Under the pieces are notes generated by a model. The model was not told the DNA's origin, made no database searches, and worked only from the letters and a program-made list of their open reading frames with translations. Both the position numbers and the translations under genes were made by a program. A stretch of DNA of 64,000 nt from Furcasterigmium furcatum (taxonomy: Eukaryota; Ascomycota; Sordariomycetes; Glomerellales; Plectosphaerellaceae), in assembly GCA_001599815.1 (NCBI GenBank), contig BCIA01000004.1, forward strand, positions 3,932,082 to 3,996,081, read 5' to 3'. Shown here in pieces: positions 29,499 to 39,097 of the stretch (positions within the stretch are counted from its first letter, which is position 1; the number at the start of each line of letters is the position of its first letter).

Positions 29499-30570
29499 TG
29501 ATCCCAGGAGCCGATGGCTTATCGGGTGTTCAGCCGCAAGCCGTGTGTTTACATCAAAGAGTGTGGGGAAGCTTCACGCACAGACTATCCAAACAAGCAT
29601 TCCAGACCTTCGGCGCGCATCTCTGATGGATCATCTCGGCGTGGCTCTCGCTGCCGTGTCCCACTCCTACCCCTGGTCGATTTGCTTAGCACCCGTCCCG
29701 CGCGGGCATGCCGTGTTGTCCCCCCGCGTTCGGCAAATCACTTTCATCACAGCCGTTGCACTCCCGCCGGAGACCCTTGACCGTTGGAGTTCACCCAGGC
29801 CACCGCGGCGCTAGTCCGTGGGATCTGAGGCTGCCGGTGATGAGGAGGGGACCCCTACTTGTTCTACGGGTCTAGACTGGTCTTTTCCCCGTGTCATGTT
29901 TTGAGCCGCCCACCGCGTGAGGTGTGGTGTGTAGGACGATTACACGGCATTGTTACAGACGATGGCATTGTCCTCGAGGCTGGATGCGGCAACACACCAT
30001 GCCGTAAGATCCGATTCTGGACTGGCCGCGTTCAGACGACCGGCTGCTGAGTCGGGGTCCCGGCCTGCCCGTCCATTTTTGGTGTCACCGGCTCTCTTTT
30101 TTTACGTAACATTGACCATGGTCAACTGCAACGTGGACACCCTCCGAAACGGAAATGAAGCTTTCACGATCACAAGAGCGCACCAAGGGCCACACCATCG
30201 TGGAGTCACAGCGGCGGTGTGCCTAGCTCTGCCGCCGACAGAGCGTCGAGCAAGGGTCTCTGCCGGGGTATTATGCACCGCGTGACCTGCGGAGCCCGGT
30301 CGAGAAAACGGGAAGGTCAATAAGGTCTGCCCTCCCTGCTGCGAACAGAATTCAGACCGGGGGAGCATTCGAGAGCCCGTTGATTCCACGAGGACCAGTT
30401 GTGGAGGAACGTGGCAACGAACAACAGGAACGCGCGGCTACCCACTTGTGAAGTCATAATACTGGCGATACGAGACCCCTAGTAGTACACTTTACATCAT
30501 TGAACTGTCTACTGTGGAGGAGAGAGTGAGGGAGGGAGGAAAGAAGATAGCCCAGAGAGAGATATCACGA

Positions 30571-30586
30571 TCACGTGATCGGACTT
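30571..30586 (+). promoter_or_regulatory. Shared cluster motif, copy 2 (oxidase promoter)
   Basis: TCACGTGATCGGACTT, 259 bp upstream of the oxidase ATG. It contains a perfect palindromic TCACGTGA core. Confidence 0.65.
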
Positions 30587-30600
30587 CGGCCAACCGGCCG
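30587..30600 (+). promoter_or_regulatory. CGG-N8-CCG inverted half-sites
   Basis: CGGCCAACCGGCCG directly abuts motif copy 2. Inverted CGG triplets with fixed spacing are the usual binding site of Zn2Cys6 dimers; the cluster encodes one such regulator. Confidence 0.5.
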
Positions 30601-30844
30601 ACATCGGATCGCGCGCCCATCAAGCTCTCAGGGGCGGGGGAGCGTGAGAACCAAGTGATAAGCTAGCTTCACGGGCGAGAACATCACGATGAATCAAGAA
30701 CCGCGAGCAGTCCAAAAGCTCACTCATCCCGTTCCGGCTTCATCATATTGTCGATCCCTCATCGAGATTCAAGTCGACGGATCCTGAGGCTGCGCTCTCG
30801 CGTTCTTTCTCTCCTCCCCTTTCCCCCAGCATCTTCCTCTCAGC

Positions 30845-32271
30845 ATGGCATCTTATCTTATCATCGGCGCTGGTGTCTTTGGCGTTTCAACCGCTTATCA
30901 TCTCATACAAAAGTACCCTGACGCGTCGGTGACCCTGGTTGACAGGGATGCGTACGACGCAGACGATCGCGTTGCTGCTTCGTGGGACTGGAACAAGGTG
31001 GTGCGGGCGGATTACGACGACTTCCTCTACTGCCAGCTAGCTCTGGAAGCGCAGGACATCTTCAAGACTGATCCTCTCTGGAAGCCATACTTTCACCAGA
31101 CCGGAGTCTACTGGACCTGTCGCAGCGACTACGCGCAGAACGTTATCGACCATCACAACAAGCTTGGCCGAAAGGACGACATCATCGCCTTGCCGGTTTC
31201 CGAGGCCCGGAAACTGTACAACGGCCTGTTCGATGACGCTGACTACACCGGCGTGAAGGAAGTCCTTCTCAACAGGGCCAGCGGGTGGGCTGCCGCCGGC
31301 GACTGTCTCCGGGCCGTCACGCGCCGGGCATTGGAGCTCGGTGTGAAGTATGTGACGGCCGAGGTTGCGTCGCTGCAGCTCGACGGTCGTGGCTCCTGCA
31401 CCGGCATCAAAACAGCATCTGGGCAGGTCCTGGGAGCTGCGCATGTGATCCTCTGCACAGGGGCTTACACCACCAAGCTGCTGGAGCTCAGCGCTGCCGA
31501 CAGCGGCCTCGCAGAGCTCCGAGCGGAGGACAGAATCCTGGCCGCCGGAATCACGACGGGCATGGCGGAGCTGGATGAAAATGAGTATGCGAAATACGCG
31601 AGCATGCCAGTGGGATTTCAGGGGTACACGGCCGAGCACGGTAATGTCTTAGCCACGAACCCCCATTTTGGCGTCGCCGTCTGACAGAATTTCAGGCAAG
31701 CCGTTCATCGGCAGCCTCCCGCCCACCAAGGACAGGGAGCTCAAGTGGTGGGGAGCCAAGATCTTCTCGAACACCCGTGAGGGCCTCCCTGGCCGCCAAT
31801 TCTCTGCGCCGCCGTCGGCCAAGGATTATGAGCAGTGGAAGGTCCCGCGCCTCCTGAAGCAGGACATCATTGAGCAGAGGAATCTGTGGTATGGCAAGAA
31901 GAGCGAGAACTGGAAAATGACCAAGCACCGCATCTGCTGGTAAGTGCAGACTTGTTTCTGCTCCAGCGCGCCGTTGATCTGCCTTGCATGAATGCTGACA
32001 GAATAGGGATGCCTTCACGACAACCTCGGATTTCATCATTTCGCCTCATTCGGCTGCGAAGGGGCTGTACGTGGCGACATGCGGCTCATTTCACGGGTTC
32101 AAGTTCTTCCCCGTCATCGGGAGATACGTGATACAGATGCTGGAGAGCTCACTCTCCCCTGAAATGCAGGAGCGGTGGTCCTGGGACCGCGAGCGGCCGG
32201 ACTCGTCAGAAAACCCCGAATATCCCAACTCGGAGATGAACGATTTGCTGGATACCGTGTCGAGGTTGTAA
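30845..32271 (+). CDS. FAD-dependent amine oxidase (sarcosine / fructosyl-amino-acid oxidase family), peroxisomal
   Basis: Exons 30845-31640, 31696-31939, 32007-32271; 434 aa. The N-terminal FAD dinucleotide fold is IIGAGVFGVSTAYHL. The family block SWDWNKVVRADYDDFLYCQLA follows. Near the C-terminus, HRICWDAFTTTSDFIISP supplies Cys346, at the position where monomeric sarcosine oxidase and fructosyl-amine oxidases bind FAD covalently, then GSFHGFKFFPVIGRYV. The enzyme should oxidise a secondary amine with O2, giving H2O2. It ends in SRL, a peroxisomal PTS1 signal. Beside a betaine-type Rieske oxygenase and a dimethylglycine-dehydrogenase-like enzyme, sarcosine to glycine is the likely reaction. 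Fructosyl-amine or pipecolate oxidation is an alternative. Confidence 0.9.
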
Positions 32272-32857
32272 TTTGACCAATCGTTTCGGGCATATTAGTC
32301 GTCGAATACAAATAGCATGGACGGCATTGTTGCCGATTGTCTCGAGTCATCCACGCGGTACTACTCGCGGTACTCCAACCCGCCGCCGTTTCCAAAGACC
32401 CCTCATACAGTCTGATTCTCGTTCAGGCACTGCGCCAAGACGAACGCTCGCTTCAAGCATCTGGTACTTGCAATGCGGCAGCGCCCGGGGACAGCGATGC
32501 AATTATCGTCAAGGATTCGACACGTGCCGTGGCCTCGTGACCTGCACCCTGAGCAGTGTGTCTTCCTCTTTGAGCATCGGGCCTGCCCCGGTGCCTTATC
32601 GCGGGGGAACGTTCTAAGCTCGATGAGGCCTGGGTCTTATTATAGTCCCAGTGTACCCGGTCTCCCCGACCCCGCGTTATCACCGAAAGGCGAGCGCAGT
32701 GACCATCTGTTATCGGGATCCCAGCCCATGCGGGGTCGCCGTGGCAAGTGATGAACGTCCTTCTGCCGGGCCAGTCGTGGTACCTACATTACTTAGCGGA
32801 GGTGTGTCCTTCTAGCCCCCTCGGCGACGACCTCTACTTCTTCATGGTGCAAACGTC
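32272..32857. other. Intergenic: 3' region and regulator promoter
   Basis: 586 bp, non-coding. The cluster motif is not present here, so the regulator may not share that control. Confidence 0.45.
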
Positions 32858-35261
32858 ATGCCTCCCTCTGAGGACAACGGCTCGGCCGGCTCTCGAGGCA
32901 GACGACGCTCGCATCACGCATGTCTGAATTGCAGGTCCGTGGAAACCGCACCGACATCCCTTGGCCTTTGTTGTTCGTGCGTGCTGACTCCCTGCAGGCG
33001 GAAGAAGACCCGGTGCCCGGGCGAAAAGCCGGCATGCTCGAGCTGTGTCCGGCTGAGCCAATCGTGCTCCTATCCCGTCATGAGGCCGTCTCAGAGTGGA
33101 CGATCGGTACGTCGCAGGCGAAGCATTCCCGTCCTACTTTGACTGAACATGAAACAGGACGAGAGGCTTCAACACCTGGAAGAGAAACTTGACCTCCTTC
33201 TCAGTGGAGGCGGACTGTAATGCGGCACGAGCCCGGATCGATGTGTCCAGAGGGTCTGACCCCGTTTCTAGGTCGAATCATAATAGGCACCAGGGACGGA
33301 CTTATGAGGATGCGACGGAGTCCTCAGAAAAGTCGTACTCGACAACACCGCCGGCCCACGAACCAAGCTACTCTGCCAACAACCCTTTCAACATTGGCTT
33401 CGATAATGAAGTCGCGAGCCTCCGACCCAGCCGGGCAGAGATGGCCGCGGGCATCAATCTCTACTTCAAGTATTGCCACCGGCAGCCCATCTGGTGCTTC
33501 GAGCGCGAAGAGATCGGGCGCCACGGCTCACTCCCCGAAGAACTGGCCTGCAGCATCTTGGCCCTGACGTCGCGGTTTGTTGAGAAGCGTGATGACCTGC
33601 AGCTTTATGGCAACAACGCAAAGACCCTGGTTATGCTGCGGATCGCCAACGGCACGGTCGATATCACAACGATCGAGAGCCTGTGCTTGCTGTCATATTC
33701 CTCCTTCATCGGTATGTTGACGCGGGCGTGATCCAGATACTGACCTCGTGGAAGGCATATGCTAACACCCATGAAGACGGGAATGTCCATCTGGGACAGT
33801 TCCACCTTGGCCTCGCATTTCAGCTCTGCAGATCCGCCATGCTTGACACTGAGAGCGTATATGCGGTTGATGACCCGGCGACGGAGCGGAAGAAGAGGCT
33901 GTTTTGGAGTCTCCAGCTGCTCGAACAGTCGTACGGACGCCAAGGCGGTCTTCTCAGCGTTCCCACGGACGTCTGGCGCCCAGCATTTCATTCAGACAGC
34001 GGAAGCAGTTCGCAGAAGGATTCCAGGGTACCGCTACTGCCCCACGACGAGCTCGGGACAACGAGACCAAGCGAGCCCGGCATCTGGAACACGAGCGTGC
34101 ACCTGGGCTGGGTCTGGAGCCAGGTCAGGAAGTACGTCTCTGACTGCTCTCGCAACATCTTGAAGGAACCCTGGCGGAACGACTCGATGTACGCCAAGGT
34201 GCTCTCCGACTTCATGGAGACGGAGAATCGCATCCCCATGTGCCACCGTTACGACTCGGTCAAGTTCTACGAGCGAAAGATGGATGAGCTCAAGATGAAC
34301 CGGGACTACTGGGCGACGTGGCTCAAGGAGCAGTTCACATACCACGCGATCCCGACGGTCCTGAACCATCCCTTCCTGTACATCGTCGCCGCCCAGCACA
34401 ACCCGAACCTGGGCATTCCGAACACCTTCTGGAGGAGGTCGTCGGAGCAGGCCCTCCTCCATGCAACTTGGATCGTCAGGATGATCGACATGGTCGTCGA
34501 TAAGCAAGTCCCGCTCGTCGATCCCTTCTTCGGACACGCAGCAGCCATCGCAGCCACGGTGCACCTCTACTACTGCTGTGCCGCCGCTGCCAGGTTGAAG
34601 CACAAGTCCAACACGGACTTTGCCAAATGTAGGAGGTTTCTGAAGAGCTTCATCCCTTGCTCCGCAGCATGCGGTGCCCTGGTGAGTTCCCCATCCCGAC
34701 GATGAGAAGGAAGCTCGTATTCTGATGAAACCCCAGGATCGGAACCTCGACAAGATGACGCGCATTGCAGCCGGCTCCGAGAGCATGGACGTCGAGGACT
34801 GGATGCCCTCGAGGATCTACCTCAGCGTATCTCTGATGTGGAAGATCCTCCAATTCAACTCGACGACCGACTCGCAGGAACTGCCGGCCGCCGGGCTGCT
34901 CGACGCATCCCTCACCCCCGCCGTCGCTTCGGACGACGTGGACGAGACCTCGACGCTGGAGATCGTGGTCGCGACATCGCCCGAGATCTCGATCAACACG
35001 GCAGACGGAGGGCAGGAATCCCCAACGCTGTCTTTCAAGGCCCCCGTGGCGGCGGGATCCAACAACACATCCCGAGATGCCGTGTATGACACCCCGACGG
35101 TGGAGCAGATCGACAGCCTCACCTTTAACACGACGCCCTGGTTGTACGCGGACTCATCGCAGCTGTTCAGCATTGGAGACATGGGGTATTCGCAGTCCGA
35201 GCCCGGTAATGCTTGGTGGGAGGACGACAACTTTGACAGCATCATGTTCAATCATTTCTAG
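32858..35261 (+). CDS. Zn2Cys6 transcription factor, candidate cluster regulator
   Basis: Exons 32858-32934, 32998-33106, 33158-33216, 33272-33711, 33777-34681, 34737-35261; 704 aa. The binuclear cluster CX2CX6CX6CX2CX6C is exact (Cys22, 25, 32, 39, 42, 49; CLNCRRKKTRCPGEKPAC). A short heptad-type coiled coil follows (ERLQHLEEKLDLLLS), then a fungal-specific transcription factor middle domain (INLYFKYCHRQPIWCFEREE; DGNVHLGQFHLGLAFQLCR; ERKKRLFWSLQLLEQ). The C-terminus is acidic and Ser/Thr-rich, as in activation domains. The position of intron 1 within the zinc cluster is common in this family. Intron 1 (63 bp) has no stop and is a multiple of three, so retention would insert 21 residues inside the zinc cluster. 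It lies between oxidase and dehydrogenase genes, which suggests it is the pathway regulator. Confidence 0.9.
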
Positions 35262-35969
35262 CGCGGCGCCCTGGGTTCTGGACGGGTTTCATCTGTCGAT
35301 GCGAGTAGGACTTGTAAAAGAAAAAGCGTGGGTTTGCCAGACTTGCCTGATTCTCATTATGATAATGATGACATGGATGATGGGAGAAGATGGATGACGC
35401 CCCGGCAGATGAACGTGACGAGGGGGTGGGCGTTGCGGAGGTCCCCGGCTCGCATGCGCCGTCCGTGGACTGAAAGGGTGCCCCATGACCACGGCCACGC
35501 CCCCTTGCCCCTTTTCACGGGATGCTTCATCGTTCGCCTGCCGACTTCGGCGGGCCGCAAGCCTTCGTGTCTGACCGCAGGGGCCCAGCGGCTATCTGCA
35601 CTGATAGATCGCCACGTATGACCGGATATCGACCGAATGATGCGTCAGGGAAGCAGCACGGTGATAACGAGGACAAGGTGTTGGTGGTGGAGAGTTCGGG
35701 AGGCGGGCGTCCAGACACGGCATCGGCTTCCTTATGCCGATCACATGACCGCACTTGGTCGGGAGGCGCCTCTGCGCCGACTACTGACTGGACTATCCAA
35801 TAGTGAGTGGATGAAATGGGTTTACTATCATGATGAGGAGGAATCATGAAGCCGACGAAACGTAAAGGCTCGACCGATCCATGGCGATCTCTTATAAGCC
35901 GCCTCCTGACTGACTGTGGCGTGAGATGAGCTGCCGGCCGGGTCGCTCTCATTTTCATCCTGCCCTCCC
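35262..35969. other. Promoter of the FAD-GcvT gene
   Basis: Carries cluster motif copy 3 (35741-35756) and TATAAG at 35893-35898, 77 bp before the ATG. No coding sequence. Confidence 0.55.
35741..35756 (+). promoter_or_regulatory. Shared cluster motif, copy 3 (FAD-GcvT promoter)
   Basis: TCACATGACCGCACTT, 229 bp upstream of the ATG; 14 of 16 positions agree with copy 1. It is followed by GGTCGG, giving an everted CCG-N8-CGG pair. Confidence 0.6.
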
Positions 35970-38522
35970 ATGAACTATTGCACGATGGATCTTTCAAAGC
36001 GCGTCGTCATCATCGGCGCCGGAATCGTCGGTACCAACATTGCCGACGAGCTGGTCTCGCGAGGATGGTCCAACATCACCGTGGTCGAGCAGGGGCCGCT
36101 GGACATGCCCGGCGGCTCGACATCCCACGCTCCGGGCCTGGTATTCCAGACCAACCCCTCCAAGACGATGAGTTCATTCGCTTCATACACAGTGAAGAAG
36201 CTCCTGTCCCTGGACTGCTTCAACCAGGTGGGCGGCCTGGAAGTGGCCGAGACGCCGGAGAGAATCGAGGAGCTCAAGCGGAAGCACGGCTATGCGACGT
36301 CGTGGGGAATCCAGTCTCGCCTGATCAGCGCCGACGAGTGCCGTCAGATCTACCCGCTTCTCGGAGACGGCGTTGTCCTGGGAGGGTTACATATCCCCAG
36401 CGACGGCCTGGCCCTGGCAGCACGCGCGGTCCAGCTACTCATGGATCGTACGCGGAAAGCCGGCGTTCGGTACCTCGGCCACACCGAGGTGACCAACATT
36501 GATCAGAAGAACGGTCGGGTAACCGGAGTGGTCACGCAAAACGGCGTCATCCCGGCCGACATCGTCCTCTCGTGCGCCGGGCTCTGGGGGGTGGAAGTGG
36601 GAGCCATGATCGGCCTGCCCGTCCCCTTGCTGCCGGTTGCACACCAGTACGCGAAGACATCACCGCTGCCATCCCTCAAGGCCAAGAACCCTGCGGTCAA
36701 CGGCGCAAGCCTCCCCATCCTTCGGCACCAGGACCGAGATCTCTACTACCGCGAGCACGGCGACCACTACGGAATCGGCTACTACGGCCATCGCCCCATG
36801 CCCGTCGTGGCCGCCTCTCTCGGCAAGACGCCGAAGAAGGTCGACGAGCACAACATGCCCTCCCGTCTCGACTTCACGGCCGAGGATTTTGAACCAGCAT
36901 GGAAGTTGAGCCAGGAGCTTCTCCCCGCGCTTCGCGACGCCAAGATCGCATACGGCTTCAACGGCATCATGTCCTTCACCCCAGACGGCGGGCCCCTGGT
37001 GGGAAGAGCCCCCAACCTGGAGGGCTTCTACGTAGCAGAGGCCGTCTGGGTGACGCACTCCGCCGGCGTCGCCAGGGCCGTCGCCCAGCTGTTGACTACG
37101 GGGAGATCCGAGACAGATCTCTCCGAATGCGACATCTCGCGCTTCGAGCAGACCCAGCTCGCGCCGGCCTACGTCAGTGAGACGTGCCAGCAGAACTTTG
37201 TCGAGGTGTACGACATCCTGCATCCCCTCCAGCCAAAAGAATCACCGCGGAACCTCCGACTCAGCCCCTTCCACACCCGCCAGCGCGGGCTCGGCGCCTA
37301 CTTCCTGGAGGCCGGCGGATGGGAGCGGCCGCAGTGGTACGAGAGCAACGCCGGGCTGCTCGAGCAACTACCGGCGGAGTGGAAGCCGCGTGAGCGTGAC
37401 GCCTGGTCTTCGCGGTATTATTCACCGATCGCGGCGGCCGAGGCGTGGAAGACCCGGACCGCAGCCGCAATGTACGACCTCACATCCATCCGTCGCCTCG
37501 AGGTGTCCGGACCCGGGGCTGAACACCTCCTCCAGAGGTTGACCACGGGTAACGTGGCAAAGAAGCCCGGGAACGTCACTTTCACACTCCTCCTGGACGA
37601 GCAGGGGGGCATCCGCAGCGATATCTTCGTGGCGAGGCTTGCCGAGGACGTCTTCCAGGCTGCGGTCAACGGCCCCATCGACTTTGCGTACCTCACCGAA
37701 GAAGCGCGCATTCAGTCGAAGAAGAGCCCAAATCGCTTTGTACAGGTTCGCGACATCACGGGCGGGACCTGTTGCATCGGCCTCTGGGGTCCTCGCGCCC
37801 TGGATGTCATCGCCACGGTCACGTCTGATGACCTGAGCGAAAAGGGGCTTCCCTTCTCTCGCCTCAAGTCCGTAAACATCAGCCAGATTCCGGTCACCAT
37901 GATGAACATGTCTTTTGTCGGAGAGCCGGGCTGGGAAATCCACACGACGGCAGAGTACGGCCAACGCCTGTGGGACATTCTCTGGGAAGCCGGCCAGACC
38001 CACGGGGTTGTGGCAGCTGGCCGAGCTGCATTCAGCGCACTGAGGCTGGAGGCTGGTTTCCGGACATACGGGTCGGACATCACGACGGAGCACAACCCCT
38101 TCGAAGCCGGCCTTGAGTCCGCCGTGGACCAGAGAAAGCAGGGCTACGTCGGGCATGCTGCCATCAAGCGCCTTTCCGGGAAGCAGGTGACCCGGCGGCT
38201 GAGGTGCATCACCATCGATGATGGACGCTCCGTGGTGCTCGGCAAGGAGCCCGTGTTCTACAATGGAAAGCCCGTGGGCTATGTCACCAATGCTGCCTTT
38301 GGGTACACGATTGGCAAGCCGATCGCGTATACGCATCTCCCTGCTGGCGTAAAGGACGGCCAATCGGTCGAGATCGAGTACTTTGGGCAGCGCATCAAGG
38401 CGACGGTGACCTCGGAGCCGCTGTATCCTGTACGGGCGGTTGAAGAGGAGAAGCTGTTCCCGATTCCTTTTGACAGGCCAGGCCAGGATATCATCAAGGA
38501 TATGATCAGGGCCCGTCTCTGA
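35970..38522 (+). CDS. Dimethylglycine/sarcosine dehydrogenase-like FAD-GcvT protein, peroxisomal
   Basis: Single exon, 850 aa (a second Met six codons in is equally possible). Domains: FAD-binding DAO domain about 10-385 with VIIGAGIVGTNIADEL; the FAO middle domain about 385-440; GcvT aminomethyltransferase-like domain about 500-730 (YDLTSIRRLEVSGPGAEHLL, GEPGWEIHTTAEYG, LEAGFRTYGSDI); GcvT C-terminal barrel about 740-840. His53 in GGSTSHAPGL is where mammalian dimethylglycine dehydrogenase carries covalent FAD. The GcvT part should bind tetrahydrofolate and capture the released one-carbon unit. The last residues are ARL, a PTS1 signal, whereas the animal enzyme is mitochondrial. It fits dimethylglycine to sarcosine in the proposed pathway; sarcosine as substrate is also possible. 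Confidence 0.92.
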   Translation: MNYCTMDLSKRVVIIGAGIVGTNIADELVSRGWSNITVVEQGPLDMPGGSTSHAPGLVFQTNPSKTMSSFASYTVKKLLSLDCFNQVGGLEVAETPERIEELKRKHGYATSWGIQSRLISADECRQIYPLLGDGVVLGGLHIPSDGLALAARAVQLLMDRTRKAGVRYLGHTEVTNIDQKNGRVTGVVTQNGVIPADIVLSCAGLWGVEVGAMIGLPVPLLPVAHQYAKTSPLPSLKAKNPAVNGASLPILRHQDRDLYYREHGDHYGIGYYGHRPMPVVAASLGKTPKKVDEHNMPSRLDFTAEDFEPAWKLSQELLPALRDAKIAYGFNGIMSFTPDGGPLVGRAPNLEGFYVAEAVWVTHSAGVARAVAQLLTTGRSETDLSECDISRFEQTQLAPAYVSETCQQNFVEVYDILHPLQPKESPRNLRLSPFHTRQRGLGAYFLEAGGWERPQWYESNAGLLEQLPAEWKPRERDAWSSRYYSPIAAAEAWKTRTAAAMYDLTSIRRLEVSGPGAEHLLQRLTTGNVAKKPGNVTFTLLLDEQGGIRSDIFVARLAEDVFQAAVNGPIDFAYLTEEARIQSKKSPNRFVQVRDITGGTCCIGLWGPRALDVIATVTSDDLSEKGLPFSRLKSVNISQIPVTMMNMSFVGEPGWEIHTTAEYGQRLWDILWEAGQTHGVVAAGRAAFSALRLEAGFRTYGSDITTEHNPFEAGLESAVDQRKQGYVGHAAIKRLSGKQVTRRLRCITIDDGRSVVLGKEPVFYNGKPVGYVTNAAFGYTIGKPIAYTHLPAGVKDGQSVEIEYFGQRIKATVTSEPLYPVRAVEEEKLFPIPFDRPGQDIIKDMIRARL

Positions 38523-39097
38523 GAGGCGAGTGGCAGGGACATGAGGTTTCTTAGCTCTTCATCATCACCTGCATCAGCCTTCATTGTCATTAGCACGCCA
38601 ATCACAATTCGAGTCTCGTTTCATGATATCGGTTTCATTGTACTTTCGGGGCTCAGGAGACAAAGTATCCCATGAGATCTACCTTTGGCTCTCGCGATGT
38701 TTGTCACTTCCATGCTATGAACATAAGATGATGTGAAATGCAAGCAGCTCGAGTTCAACAGTATCCCATGAGCCTGGGAGATCAGACCCCTTAACTCGTC
38801 CAGCCCAGCCTTTGCTCCAGGAGGAGTCGTGAAGCAGCCCTCCGCTTGGTACAGCCAATAAACTACACCTCCACGGCGAACAAAATGACATTGGCCTTAA
38901 TATTCATTCTTCAGAATCTGTGTTTTGATCATTCAGAAGGCTACTGCTGCCTTCACACGCTTTGCAGCTACAACTCGACTGCCCTCTGTTCGAACAACGT
39001 TCTAGGTAACTCTCGGCGCTTACCTGCGCAAACCACCCTCATCTTCCTTCTCGTATCCAGTCAGCCCAAGGGCCTCCAGATCCCCCTTGCCAATCGC
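38523..39097. other. 3'-3' intergenic spacer
   Basis: 575 bp between convergent stops; nothing recognised beyond AT-rich polyadenylation-type sequence. Confidence 0.5.

Larger units (their letters stand above)
29148..30844. other. Divergent control region of the Rieske and oxidase genes
   Basis: 1.7 kb without genes. Holds two copies of the cluster motif (29483-29498 and 30571-30586), a CGG-N8-CCG site at 30587-30600 and a TATA box for the Rieske gene. Confidence 0.6.

Noticed and set aside
37422..38363. 313-codon minus-strand ORF
   Set aside because: Antisense shadow of the FAD-GcvT gene, which has full domain support.
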